Assembly (NCBI RefSeq): GCF_041200175.1
Contig: NZ_CP165727.1
Location: forward strand, 434,001 to 498,000
DNA: 64,000 nt
Direction: 5' to 3'
From: Streptomyces sp. R33
GTDB taxonomy: Bacteria; Actinomycetota; Actinomycetes; Streptomycetales; Streptomycetaceae
Part shown: in pieces, positions 9,161 to 18,311 of the stretch
How positions within the stretch are numbered: position 1 is the first letter of the stretch
How the letters are laid out: every line of letters begins with the position of its first letter
Position numbers and translations under genes: made by a program
Notes under the pieces: model-generated
What the model saw: only the letters and a program-made list of their open reading frames with translations
Told to the model about the DNA's origin: nothing
Database searches by the model: none

Positions 9161-9319
9161 TCACCCCTCCGCCGACGCACGTGCGACGAGCCCGGCGATC
9201 TGCTCGGTGTACCGGCGGCGGTCACGGTGTTCGAGGTCCAGGATCTCCTCCAGGCTCCAGTGGAAGTGGTAGGCGATGTACGCGATCTCCTCGTGCAGGC
9301 GGTCGGTCGCGTACGTCAC
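9161..9319 (-). CDS. Small CIS protein, DUF6760-like
   Basis: A 52-residue gene with a GTG start at 9319, overlapping the stop of the upstream gene by 4 bp (GTGA). It is short and lacks ATG, so it is easily missed. The product begins VTYATDRLHEEIAYIAYHF, continues HWSLEEILDLEHRDRRRY and ends LVARASAEG. I recall near-identical small proteins (DUF6760) directly downstream of the T4-baseplate-like gene in Streptomyces tail-like clusters. It is predicted helical and soluble. Position and size suggest a tail-assembly chaperone-like or adaptor role, which is inference only. Confidence 0.82.
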   Translation of the reverse strand: MTYATDRLHEEIAYIAYHFHWSLEEILDLEHRDRRRYTEQIAGLVARASAEG

Positions 9320-9819
9320 GATTCCCCCAGGCGGCTCCCGCCGAGTTCGACCTCGAACGGCTGCTCGCAGTGCGGGCAGGTGACTCCCGCCCGGGTGTGG
9401 CCCTCGGCGTTGATCTGTCGGTAGAAGTCCTGCAGGAACGCGAGGTCGGAGGCGAACATGCTCTCCACCACCCCGTCGTGCACCATCGGCAGCTTGCCCA
9501 GGCGGGTGATCACCCGGCCGAGCAGCACCACGGACAGATAGGCCGGGCTCTCCTGCACCCGCACGTCCCGCAGCGGGATCAGCTCGTCCCGGGCGGTCGC
9601 GAGCCGCATGGTTCCGTCCCGGTGCACGGTCCCGGCTTCGTCGACGTATCCGCGCGGCAGTTCGAAGGCGAACTCCGTGCGCAGCCGCTGGGCAGCCGGA
9701 GCCCCGGCCTGCAGCCCCGGCGTCGCCGCCCCGGCTTCCGCCGAGGGGTCGGCGACCGGGACCGCACCGGCACCGGGGCCCGTGGCCGCACCACCCGCCC
9801 TGGGAGTCGTACGGCGCAT
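9316..9819 (-). CDS. T4-type baseplate-like CIS protein
   Basis: A 167-residue protein beginning MRRTTPRAGGAATGPG. The first ~40 residues are Ala/Gly/Pro-rich; the folded part starts near QRLRTEFAFELPRGYVDEAG and contains DGTMRLATARDELIPLRD and YLSVVLLGRVITRLG. The end holds one CPHC pair (TCPHCEQPFEVEL), half of a zinc-ribbon-like site. This family follows the tube gene in tail-like clusters and is often called a bacteriophage T4 baseplate protein. The start is ATG at 9819, which abuts the tube stop; the downstream small gene overlaps by 4 bp. Confidence 0.8.
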   Translation of the reverse strand: MRRTTPRAGGAATGPGAGAVPVADPSAEAGAATPGLQAGAPAAQRLRTEFAFELPRGYVDEAGTVHRDGTMRLATARDELIPLRDVRVQESPAYLSVVLLGRVITRLGKLPMVHDGVVESMFASDLAFLQDFYRQINAEGHTRAGVTCPHCEQPFEVELGGSRLGES

Positions 9820-10262
9820 TATTCGATGACCAGTTCTTCGAACGTGATGGTCACGGTCTCGGTGAGTGCAGCCGCCTCACCGGCCTTCACCGTGCTGGTG
9901 TCGATCTTGCTGCACCAGGCATTGCGCATGTTGTACCGCTTGACCGGGTTGTCCTGATAGTCCATCACCATGATGGTGGCGTTCTTCCGGGCCGTGGACA
10001 TGTTGCCGTGGACCGACTCGCTGATCCACTGGTTGAAGGCGTTCGAGTGCGTCATACCGCGGACGACGGTGCACGTGCCGGCCTTCTTCACGCCCGGCAG
10101 CTTCTTCGTCACGGCCTTGCCCTGCGAGGAGACCTGCTGGTATTCGATGACGTCCTGTTCGATGCTGAGGCCGCTGACCTCCGCGAGGTACTCGACCATC
10201 ACGCCGTCGATCTGGAGCCCGAAATTATGTGAGGTGAGGGCGTCACCCGGCTGGAGACTCAT
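9819..10262 (-). CDS. cis1: CIS inner tube protein
   Basis: The 147-residue product starts at ATG 10262 (MSLQPGDALTSHNFGLQID), with AAGGA ten bases upstream; an earlier in-frame ATG at 10322 has no such support. It is a T4-like tail tube protein: VMVEYLAEVSGLSIEQDVIE, GTCTVVRGMTHSNAF, then TVTITFEELVIE. It forms the hexameric rings of the inner tube that the sheath drives out on contraction. It follows the sheath gene with a 144-bp gap containing direct repeats. Length and order match Afp1/Cis1. Confidence 0.92.
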   Translation of the reverse strand: MSLQPGDALTSHNFGLQIDGVMVEYLAEVSGLSIEQDVIEYQQVSSQGKAVTKKLPGVKKAGTCTVVRGMTHSNAFNQWISESVHGNMSTARKNATIMVMDYQDNPVKRYNMRNAWCSKIDTSTVKAGEAAALTETVTITFEELVIE

Positions 10263-10355
10263 CTGTACTGTGTCCTTCCAAGAAATCGTGACCGCGTACG
10301 GGAAAAGGGAGAGGCAGGCCATGAACTCACGACTTGCGACGCGGAGCTCGGGGCT

Positions 10356-10404
10356 CTGACTCGGAGTGCTGGACTCGGTGCTGGACTCGGGGTGCCTGAC
10401 TCGG
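10356..10404. repeat. CTGGACTCGG direct repeats between sheath and tube genes
   Basis: Four imperfect copies of CTG(G)ACTCGG at 10356, 10369, 10381 and 10396 lie immediately downstream of the sheath stop. They are not inverted and end three bases before the sheath gene. Confidence 0.7.
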
Positions 10405-10406
10405 CT

Positions 10407-11996
10407 CTACTCCTCCAGCTCCCCGCTGCCGCTGGAGAACTGGGCCAGTCGGAAGATCACGAACTCGGCGGGCTTGACCGGCGCGATGCCGATCTCGCAG
10501 ATGACCCGCCCGAGGTCGACCGACTCCGGAGGGTTGGTCTCCTCGTCACACTTGACGTAGTACGCCTCTTCGGGCCGGGAGCCGAAGAGGGCGCCGTTGC
10601 GCCACTCGTTGACCAGGAAGGCGGAGACGTTGCGCCGGATCCGGGCCCACAGGTTGTGGTCGTTCGGCTCGAACACCACCCACTGGGTGCCGATGAGGAT
10701 CGACTCCTCCAGGTAGTTGAAGTAGCGGCGTACGTTCAGGTAGCGCCAGGCCGGGTCGGAGGACAGGGTGCGGGCGCCCCAGACGCGGATGCCGCGGCCC
10801 GGGAAGGCGCGGATGCAGTTGACGCCGACGGGGTTGAGCAGGTCCTGCTCGCCGCGGGTGATCTGCATCTCCAGGTCCACCGCGCCCCGTACGACCTCGT
10901 TGGCGGGCGCCTTGTGCACGCCGCGCTCGGCGTCGTTGCGGGCCCAGATGCCGGCGATGTGGCCGCTCGGCGGGATCATCCGGGATTGGCCGGTGGCCGG
11001 GTCGAACGCCTTGATCCAGGGGTAGTACAGGGCAGCGTACTTGGAGTCGTAGCCCGCGGTCTCCTGTCGCCAGACCCGGATCTGGCGGGCGTTCAGGCCG
11101 GGCGGTGGGTCGATGACGGCGACGCGGTCGCCCATCAGCTCGCAGTGCGCGATCAGCCCGAGCTGCACCGCCTTGACCGCCTCCAGGTCGATCGCGCCGC
11201 GCTGGTAGGCGGCCATCAGGTCGGGAACGGCGACCATCGAGACCTCGTCGACTGCCTCCAGGCCACCGAAGCCGGTGCGGTCGGCGGAGTCGCCGAGGTA
11301 CTCGGCGGGGCCGGGGTGGGAGACGGTCGCCCCGGACGGGACGGCCGGCACGGGAGTCGGAGCCGAGCCGGGGGCTGCCAGCGCCACCGTCTGGTTCTCG
11401 GGGCGCGCCAGCTGCCCGGCGGGAGCCGCCTCCTGCAGGGTGATGAGCTTGGACTGTTCCTTGACCTGCGTGACGACGTAGTTGCGGCCGCCCTTCTTGG
11501 CAGTCACGTCGAACGTCTCGGCGACCTTGTCGCCGTCCTTGACGATCAGCTTGAACCGCTCCGCGGGGCCGTCGCCCTCCGGGTCGGCCACCTCGACACT
11601 CAGTGCGCCGGGGGCCGCGGCCGCCACCGTGAAGGTGCCGAGCCGGTGCGGCTCACCGAGCGGCAACGCGGCGGGGGCCGCGGAGCTCTTCACCGCGGCG
11701 GGCGCGGCGGAATCGCCGGACACGCCCCCGGGGGCGCCGCCGACCCGGACGACATAGGCGGCCGTACCGCCGTTGTTGAAGAAGCCGTAGACGCTGTGCG
11801 CGAGGTAGTACCCGTCGGTGAAATCACCGAAGGACGCGACGTACTGGGTCCAGTTGGTGACCAGAGTCGGCTCGTTCAGCGGACCGGCCGGCGCGAGACC
11901 CACGAAGGCCGCCACCGAGGTACCCACACCCTCGATGGGGCGGGAGCCACTGGCCACCTCCTCGACGTACACGCCCGGCGACAGGTAGGACGGCAT
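10407..11996 (-). CDS. cis2: CIS contractile sheath protein
   Basis: The start is ATG at 11996 (MPSYLSPGVYVEEVASGSRP), giving 529 residues; the frame stays open far upstream but only this start gives the conserved sheath N-terminus. Phage tail sheath signatures are GVGTSVAAFVGLAPAGPLNE, KYAALYYPWIKAFDPATG, GIWARNDAERGVHKAPANE, GVNCIRAFPGRGIRVWGART and RYLNVRRYFNYLEESI. A ~100-residue variable insertion (residues ~95-240, with GRNYVVTQVKEQSK) is the usual surface domain. It forms the extended and contracted outer cylinder. A 195-bp intergenic region separates it from the divergent CisA-like gene and should contain both promoters. Confidence 0.95.
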   Translation of the reverse strand: MPSYLSPGVYVEEVASGSRPIEGVGTSVAAFVGLAPAGPLNEPTLVTNWTQYVASFGDFTDGYYLAHSVYGFFNNGGTAAYVVRVGGAPGGVSGDSAAPAAVKSSAAPAALPLGEPHRLGTFTVAAAAPGALSVEVADPEGDGPAERFKLIVKDGDKVAETFDVTAKKGGRNYVVTQVKEQSKLITLQEAAPAGQLARPENQTVALAAPGSAPTPVPAVPSGATVSHPGPAEYLGDSADRTGFGGLEAVDEVSMVAVPDLMAAYQRGAIDLEAVKAVQLGLIAHCELMGDRVAVIDPPPGLNARQIRVWRQETAGYDSKYAALYYPWIKAFDPATGQSRMIPPSGHIAGIWARNDAERGVHKAPANEVVRGAVDLEMQITRGEQDLLNPVGVNCIRAFPGRGIRVWGARTLSSDPAWRYLNVRRYFNYLEESILIGTQWVVFEPNDHNLWARIRRNVSAFLVNEWRNGALFGSRPEEAYYVKCDEETNPPESVDLGRVICEIGIAPVKPAEFVIFRLAQFSSGSGELEE

Positions 11997-12191
11997 GCTG
12001 TGCTCTCCTCGGGTACGAGACGGGACGCCATCCACCCTCGACCGCGAGCCGGTCCGCCGAAACGGCCACCGGTACCTGTTCCGGGGCAGCACGGATGCCC
12101 GCAGGTGCAGCCCATGGCGGTGCCCCTTCGGGCAGGCAAGGGTGCCCCGGGGCCTCTGACCGGCCTCGGGGAGCCGACGTAGCGTCGTGGC

Positions 12192-13670
12192 GTGAGCCTT
12201 TGGACTTCTTTGGAACCTGCCTCCGCGACCGTGGATCCGGGCGGCAGCACCACCGTTCGGTTGCGGCTGCGCAACACCGGTGATGTCGTCGACGAGTACC
12301 TCTTCGAGCCGGTCGGCGACATCGCACCGTGGACCACCGTGGAACCGGCCACGCTCCGCCTGTATCCGGGGACCACGGGGACGGTGGAGCTGACGTTCGC
12401 GCCACCGCGCACGCCCGACGCGACGGCCGGCCCGAACCCGTACGCCGTACGCATCACACCGACCGAGCACCCCGAGGCGGTCACCGTTCCCGAGGGCAAC
12501 CTCACCATCACTCCGTTCACCGAGGTACGCGCGGAGCTGGTCCCGCCCACCGTCAAGGGCCGCTTCCGCGGACGCCCCAGGCTCGCCATCGACAACGTCG
12601 GCAACACCACGCTCACCGCGTCCATCAGCGGCAGCGACAACGGCGACGAGCTCTCGTACGACATCCGGCCGAGCAACGTCCAGATCCAGCCGGGCCGCGC
12701 CGCGTTCGTGAAGACGACGCTCAAGCCACGCGACGTCATCTGGTTCGGTTCGAAGCAGCAGCGGCCGTACACGCTGGCCGTGCAACGCTCGGGGGCGGCC
12801 CCGCTGAGCGTCGACGGCAGGTACGTCCAGCGCGGGTTCCTGCCCGGCTGGCTCGCCACCCTCCTCGGAATCCTCCTGGCACTCACCATCACGTTCCTGA
12901 TGCTCTGGATCGCGTACAAGCCCCAAGTCCGCAGCGCCGCCACGGAGAAGCTCCAAGAGGCCGGTGCGAATACGCTCGCGCCGCCTGGTCCGAGTGCCGC
13001 CGGGGAGCCCAGCCCCGCACCGTCGCCCCCCTTGGCCCCGCCTGCCGAACCGGCTCCGTCGAAGGCTCCTGAGGGCTCCGGCGGGGGCGGCGGAGGCGGA
13101 GGCGGCGGGGGAGGTGCCGCGAAGCCCCCGGCGGGCGAGCAGAAACCCGGGCCGCAGACCGTGAACAACGTCCTGCTGAGGCTCAAGCCGGCCAAGGTGT
13201 GCGCCGACCTCCCGGGCGCAGGCGCGGCCGACCGGGGTGCTCCGGGCAACACGGCCACCTGCAATCCCGGCACGCAGGACAACCAGCTCTGGAACGTGGA
13301 GCTGGTGAGCAAGAACGCGGGGCCCTACGGTGCCGCCCTGTTCCAGATCCGCAACGTCAAGAGCGGACACTGCCTGGACCTGCCGGGCGGGTTCGGCGAG
13401 AAGCCCACCGGCACCGAGGTGGACGTGTTCGGCTGCAATGGCAACATCAGCGGAAACCAGCTGTGGTGGCTGGAGAAGAAGGACGACGATTCCTACTGGA
13501 TTCGCAACCACACGAGCAACGGCCGGTGCCTGGACTGGACGGGCCCCAGCACGGCCGCCACGTCGGCCAGGCTCAGGCTGAGGATCAATGACTGCCGCAA
13601 GGGTGAGGATCTGTGGCAGATCCTCAACCCCACTCAGCCGAACTGGCAGGCCCTCCGCCCCGTCCCCTGA
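12192..13670 (+). CDS. cisA: CisA-like single-pass membrane protein with ricin-type C-terminal domain
   Basis: A GTG start at 12192 gives 492 residues. Residues 1-215 are beta-rich and Cys-free, with an immunoglobulin-like front (SATVDPGGSTTVRLRLRNTG). A single membrane helix covers 219-241 (GWLATLLGILLALTI). A Pro/Gly linker follows, with a run of 12 Gly near residue 300. Residues ~330-492 form a ricin-type beta-trefoil-like domain with QxW-like motifs (NQLWNVE, NQLWWLE, DLWQILN) and six Cys, suggesting an oxidised extracytoplasmic location. Established work describes a conserved membrane protein, CisA, that links Streptomyces CIS particles to the membrane and to cell death; architecture and location here fit it, but the orthology is inferred. 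It converges with the ATPase gene. Confidence 0.75.
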   Translation: MSLWTSLEPASATVDPGGSTTVRLRLRNTGDVVDEYLFEPVGDIAPWTTVEPATLRLYPGTTGTVELTFAPPRTPDATAGPNPYAVRITPTEHPEAVTVPEGNLTITPFTEVRAELVPPTVKGRFRGRPRLAIDNVGNTTLTASISGSDNGDELSYDIRPSNVQIQPGRAAFVKTTLKPRDVIWFGSKQQRPYTLAVQRSGAAPLSVDGRYVQRGFLPGWLATLLGILLALTITFLMLWIAYKPQVRSAATEKLQEAGANTLAPPGPSAAGEPSPAPSPPLAPPAEPAPSKAPEGSGGGGGGGGGGGGAAKPPAGEQKPGPQTVNNVLLRLKPAKVCADLPGAGAADRGAPGNTATCNPGTQDNQLWNVELVSKNAGPYGAALFQIRNVKSGHCLDLPGGFGEKPTGTEVDVFGCNGNISGNQLWWLEKKDDDSYWIRNHTSNGRCLDWTGPSTAATSARLRLRINDCRKGEDLWQILNPTQPNWQALRPVP

Positions 13671-13687
13671 CCGGGTCGTTCGGTGCC

Positions 13688-13723
13688 GGGCGAGGGGCGG
13701 CTGCCACCAGCCGCCCCTCGCCC
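13688..13723. terminator. Bidirectional terminator hairpin between cisA-like and ATPase genes
   Basis: A perfect 16-bp stem (GGGCGAGGGGCGGCTG with its complement) closes a 4-base CCAC loop. It sits exactly between two convergent genes, without a T tract, as is common in Streptomyces. Confidence 0.75.
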
Positions 13724-13744
13724 GTTGTCGGCCGCCCGCGCCCG

Positions 13745-15757
13745 CTACCAACCGCCCTCACCCGGCACCAGGCGGCCCGCCTTGCGGTACTCGCGGCGGG
13801 CCCCCTCCAGCAGGTCGGCGGTGGTGACCGGATCGCCGCGACCAGCCGCGGCGTAGGCGGCGGTGACGACGGCGCTGCGGATCGACCCGCCGGCCAGCTC
13901 GAAGTCGCGGGCGCACGCGCCGGGGTCGGTGCCCTCCGCGCACGGCACGCGGACGAGGCTGTGCCGCCACAGGGCCAGCCGCTGCTGGGCGTCTGGGAAG
14001 GGGAAGTCGATCACCAGGTCGAGCCGCCGGGTGAACGCCTCGTCGATGTTCGCCCGCAGATTGGTGGTGAGCAGGGCGATGCCGTCGAAGGACTCCAGGC
14101 GCTGGAGCAGGTAGGCGCTCTCCATGTTGGCGTAGCGGTCGTGCGAATCCTTGACCTCGGAACGCTTGCCGAAAACGGCGTCGGCCTCGTCGAACAAGAG
14201 CACGGCGTCGGTGCGCCCGGCCTCGGTGAAGATCCGCTCCAGGTTCTTCTCGGTCTCGCCCACGTACTTGTCGACGATCGAGGACAGCTGGACGACGTAG
14301 AGATCGAGGCCGAGTTCGGCGGCGACGACCTCGGCCGACATCGTCTTTCCGGTACCGGACTCGCCGGCGAAGAGCCCGAGGACACCACGGCCCCGGCCAC
14401 CGCCGGCACTGAGCCGCCAGTCGCCGAGGACCTGGTCGCGGTGGCGGGCGCGCAGGGCGATCTCACGCAGCTGGGCCAGGGGCTTGTCCGGCAGGACGAG
14501 GTCCTCCCAGCCGACGTCGGGCCTGATCCGGCGAGCGTGCCGCTCCAGACCGGACGCGGACTGCTGACGGGCGGCCAGCCGCAGATGCGCGGCGGTCGTG
14601 GGGGTGCCGTCGAACGCGGCGAGCTCCTGTGCGGCGCGCGCAGCCCGGCCGATCCGGTCGCCACCGAGGTGGTACGGGGCCACGGTCGCCGCAAGATCGA
14701 ACGCCGGCTCCTCGCCGAGCGCGGCCGACCATGCCGCCCCGGCTCCCGCCGGCAGCCGGGGCGCCTCCAGGACCAGCGGGTCGCGGTCGCACCACCGGGG
14801 GTCGTAGGGCCGCTCGCCGGTGAACACCACGGGGACGTCAGCCGTGGACAGCGCGCGGACCAGCGGGCCCGGCTCGTCCGGCACCGGTGACACGACGAGC
14901 GCGCAGCAGCGCAGCCGGGCCTCGCGCAGGAGCTCCGGGAACGGGATGTCGCCGTCGTCGGCGGTGATCTGCAGGGCGTCGAGCTCGGCCGCCCGCAGGG
15001 CTGCCGAGGCGACGGCCAGCCCGTCGCCCTCGCGGTGTTCGCGCAGGTAGACGGTGAGCGGGGTGGCGGCCAGCCGTTCGGCGAGCCTGCGGGTGAATTC
15101 CCCGTCGTACGGGCCCGAGGGCGCGATGAGAGGGCGGATGTGCCCGGCGAGCGCGGCATCGGGCTCGTCGTCGCCGAGCAGGTGGGCGACCAGCCGGTCG
15201 GGGACGCGCAGCGTGCGGCTGAGGAAGGGGCGTTCGGGTTCCGCGACCTCGACCAGGCCGAGCGCGGACAGCGGGGCCGACGGATGGAACCTGGCCCGGG
15301 CCCACGCCAGGTGCACGGGAAGTCCGCACAGGTCGAGGGCCAGACCGGTGGTGGCCCGGCGCCGGCTGACGTCGTCGTTCAGGTAGCCGTACAACGGCTC
15401 GAAGGTACGGTCGACGTCGGGCGCGAGGGCCACCAGGAGCAGGCCCGCGTCCAACTCGGTGAGTCCGTGCCGGTGCACGAGCCGCGCCAGCCGGTCGCCG
15501 CCCGCTGCCGTCGTCGCCGCGCGCATCACCCCGTCCACTGCCGCTGCCACTCCTTCCCCGGGCATCGGGGCGGAGTCCAGCAAGTGCCGTACGGAGTCGT
15601 CGGAGAGGTACAGGCCTCGCAGCGGGTCGGAGGCGGTGGGATCGGTGGCGCTGCGCTGCTCGACCAGCAGGGCCGCCCGGTCGCGCACCCGGGCCAGTCG
15701 CGTCAGGAGCGCGTGGGCCACGTCCGGGTCGGGGCGGGAAGAAGCGTGCTGGGTCAT
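13745..15757 (-). CDS. cis15: CIS-associated AAA+ ATPase (Afp15-like)
   Basis: The start is ATG at 15757 (MTQHASSRPDPDVAHALLTR), sharing one base with the upstream stop; 670 residues. The AAA+ domain is C-terminal: Walker A GESGTGKT near residue 465, Walker B AVLLFDEADAVFG near 520, and the second region TTNLRANIDEAFTRRLD. The N-terminal ~400 residues form the divergent winged region seen in tail-locus ATPases (YLSDDSVRHLLDSAPMPGEG, LDALQITADDGDIPF). eCIS ATPases of this class help particle assembly or maturation. It is translationally coupled to the DUF4255 gene and faces the cisA-like gene tail to tail. Confidence 0.9.
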   Translation of the reverse strand: MTQHASSRPDPDVAHALLTRLARVRDRAALLVEQRSATDPTASDPLRGLYLSDDSVRHLLDSAPMPGEGVAAAVDGVMRAATTAAGGDRLARLVHRHGLTELDAGLLLVALAPDVDRTFEPLYGYLNDDVSRRRATTGLALDLCGLPVHLAWARARFHPSAPLSALGLVEVAEPERPFLSRTLRVPDRLVAHLLGDDEPDAALAGHIRPLIAPSGPYDGEFTRRLAERLAATPLTVYLREHREGDGLAVASAALRAAELDALQITADDGDIPFPELLREARLRCCALVVSPVPDEPGPLVRALSTADVPVVFTGERPYDPRWCDRDPLVLEAPRLPAGAGAAWSAALGEEPAFDLAATVAPYHLGGDRIGRAARAAQELAAFDGTPTTAAHLRLAARQQSASGLERHARRIRPDVGWEDLVLPDKPLAQLREIALRARHRDQVLGDWRLSAGGGRGRGVLGLFAGESGTGKTMSAEVVAAELGLDLYVVQLSSIVDKYVGETEKNLERIFTEAGRTDAVLLFDEADAVFGKRSEVKDSHDRYANMESAYLLQRLESFDGIALLTTNLRANIDEAFTRRLDLVIDFPFPDAQQRLALWRHSLVRVPCAEGTDPGACARDFELAGGSIRSAVVTAAYAAAGRGDPVTTADLLEGARREYRKAGRLVPGEGGW

Positions 15758-16413
15758 CACCGGCGCGGCTCCGGGCTCCGGCGACCGTCGGGGGCATGCC
15801 GCGGCCGGTACCGCCACACCGGGAGGTCCTCCAAGCTGCCGTCGATCGTACGTACGCGCACCCCCGCGCCTTCCGTGACCGGCGGCCCGGCGTCGTACTC
15901 GGGGAACGCGGGGAAGGGCGCGGTCACCACCAGGTCCAGGGACGGCTTGAGCTCACCCCCGAGCGCTGACCAGATCTCGGCCAGGGACCGTGCCTCGGTC
16001 TGGATCCCGGCGACGGTGAGCGGCACGGACAGTCCCAGCGTGCGCAGCGAGCCCGGAAGTTCGTCTGCGGGAAGTACCTCGCGGGGCAGCAGGGTGGCCA
16101 GCACCGCTGAGAGCAGCCGGTGTTCGTCCCTGGGCTGCTTGGTCCAGGCCGTGAGGAGATAGGACAGTCGGAACCAGCGGGGTGGTTGACGGCGCTTCAG
16201 CACCGCTCCCCGGTCGTCCTTGACCGGGACCGTGCCGCGTTGGCGCCGGGCGACGTCCTCGCGAATGTCGTACAAGTAGGCGTTGACAGCCGTGGAGTTG
16301 CGCCTGGCGGCCCAGTCACGGGTCGGCGCTTCGAAGGAGACCTCGATGCCGGAGCCGGCCAGCGCGCCGCCGTTCAGCAGCCGTTCCAGGATTTCGTCCA
16401 CCTCGTGGATCAT
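15757..16413 (-). CDS. cis16: DUF4255 (Pvc16 N-terminal) CIS cap/terminator protein
   Basis: ATG at 16413 (MIHEVDEILERLLNGGAL), preceded by GGCGGGAG, gives 218 residues. The DUF4255/Pvc16_N pattern is clear: VSFEAPTRDWAARRNSTAVN, AYLYDIREDVARRQRG, RWFRLSYLLTAWTKQPRDEH and LLSAVLATLLPREVLP. Afp16/Pvc16 relatives terminate tube and sheath growth. The C-terminus (VWRYRPRHAPDGRRSPEPRR) is basic and overlaps the ATPase start by one base. The LuxR-type regulator lies 181 bp upstream on the same strand. Confidence 0.88.
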   Translation of the reverse strand: MIHEVDEILERLLNGGALAGSGIEVSFEAPTRDWAARRNSTAVNAYLYDIREDVARRQRGTVPVKDDRGAVLKRRQPPRWFRLSYLLTAWTKQPRDEHRLLSAVLATLLPREVLPADELPGSLRTLGLSVPLTVAGIQTEARSLAEIWSALGGELKPSLDLVVTAPFPAFPEYDAGPPVTEGAGVRVRTIDGSLEDLPVWRYRPRHAPDGRRSPEPRR

Positions 16414-16594
16414 CGTCGCGCTCCCGCCTTGCCTGAGGTATCGCTGTGCCGCGGTGCCGCCGGGCCGCCTGCCGCGATCGCCGGACGGGTGCTGCCGATC
16501 CTTCTCGTCACCGCGGCCCGCCGACAAGCACTCAGGGGACGGCGGCGGGGCGGACCCGGGCGTCCGGGCGGCCCTGTGCCGTTGCCCTTTGAGG

Positions 16595-17287
16595 TCAGAT
16601 GTAGCCCTCCCGCAGTGCATGGGCCACGGCATGCGCACGGTTGCGCAGGTGCAGACGGGTGGTGAGCCCGTGCATGACGTTTTTTACGGTGCGTTCGGAG
16701 TAGGAGAGTTTGCCCGCGATCTCGGCGGTGTCCAGCCCCTCCGCGACCAGCCGCAGGACATCCGCCTCACGTGCCGTCACCCCCATCGCGGGCGCGGCGG
16801 CACCTCCGGCGGCGGATCGCTGGAGCGTGCCCACCTGGCTCATCAGGCGGCCCAGCAGGTCGGCGGGGAGGTCGCCGTCACCCCTCGAGGCCGCGAGCAC
16901 GGCCTGCAGCAGGCGGTGGGCTGTGGCCTCGTGGCGCCAGACGACGGCCCCGACACCGCACTCGATGACATCGAGGAGTTCGGCCTCCCGTACGGCGCTC
17001 ACCACGAGGACGGGTCGGGCCCCTTCACCGCGCACCACCCGCCGCAGCCGCGTGAACACGGTCTCGTCCAGCGTCTCGCCGATCAGCACCGCCACGGTCC
17101 CGGGCCCGGTCTCCGCCTCGTCACGAAGGTCGATCATCGGGTGCGGCCGCAGCTGGCTGACCACCCCCGCGCGGGAGATCGGATCCGCCGCGTGGACCAC
17201 GACCGGGATCCGTTGATCCGGACCCGCCGTTCCCGTGGCCACGGGCCCTATCGCAGCTGCGCCCCTGCTTCGGAACGAACTGTGCAC
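16595..17287 (-). CDS. LuxR-type regulator upstream of the CIS genes
   Basis: A 230-residue protein. The C-terminal HTH_LuxR domain (residues ~165-228) reads VTAREADVLRLVAEGLDTAE, then LSYSERTVKNVMHGLTTRLH. The N-terminal half resembles a response-regulator receiver in pattern (IPVVVHAADPISRAGVVSQL) but the usual phosphoacceptor Asp strand is replaced by GTVAVLIGETLDE, so phosphorylation is doubtful. LuxR-type genes with this architecture occur beside actinobacterial tail-like clusters, so a role in CIS transcription is likely by context. It diverges from the OmpR-type regulator gene across a 295-bp gap. Confidence 0.82.
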   Translation of the reverse strand: MHSSFRSRGAAAIGPVATGTAGPDQRIPVVVHAADPISRAGVVSQLRPHPMIDLRDEAETGPGTVAVLIGETLDETVFTRLRRVVRGEGARPVLVVSAVREAELLDVIECGVGAVVWRHEATAHRLLQAVLAASRGDGDLPADLLGRLMSQVGTLQRSAAGGAAAPAMGVTAREADVLRLVAEGLDTAEIAGKLSYSERTVKNVMHGLTTRLHLRNRAHAVAHALREGYI

Positions 17288-17582
17288 CTCATCCCCCTAT
17301 GTCAGCTCGCCACGCCGCGCTCAGTCCGGCGTCCGCGTGGGTGGTCGGCTCTGGTCACCCGTCGATTCCCGCGCGTCGGGAGCCGATCTCCCCGACCGGG
17401 TCATGTCTCGTTCATGGTTGACCGTCGGGCTCCGGCGCGGTAGGGATCCGCCGCTTACGGATCACTTACGCGGACGTCCCGGACCACACGAGCCGGGACC
17501 CCCGCCGGGACATCGTCCGTTCCCGGCCAGTGATGGCGGGTGCGCCGTCACGTCGCCCGGAGCGGCGTGCGAGGCTGACGGC

Positions 17583-18307
<725 letters not shown>

Positions 18308-18311
<4 letters not shown>

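Noticed and set aside
10392..12182. 596-residue plus-strand frame opposite the sheath gene
   Set aside because: Composition and lack of motifs mark it as an antisense shadow of the sheath.
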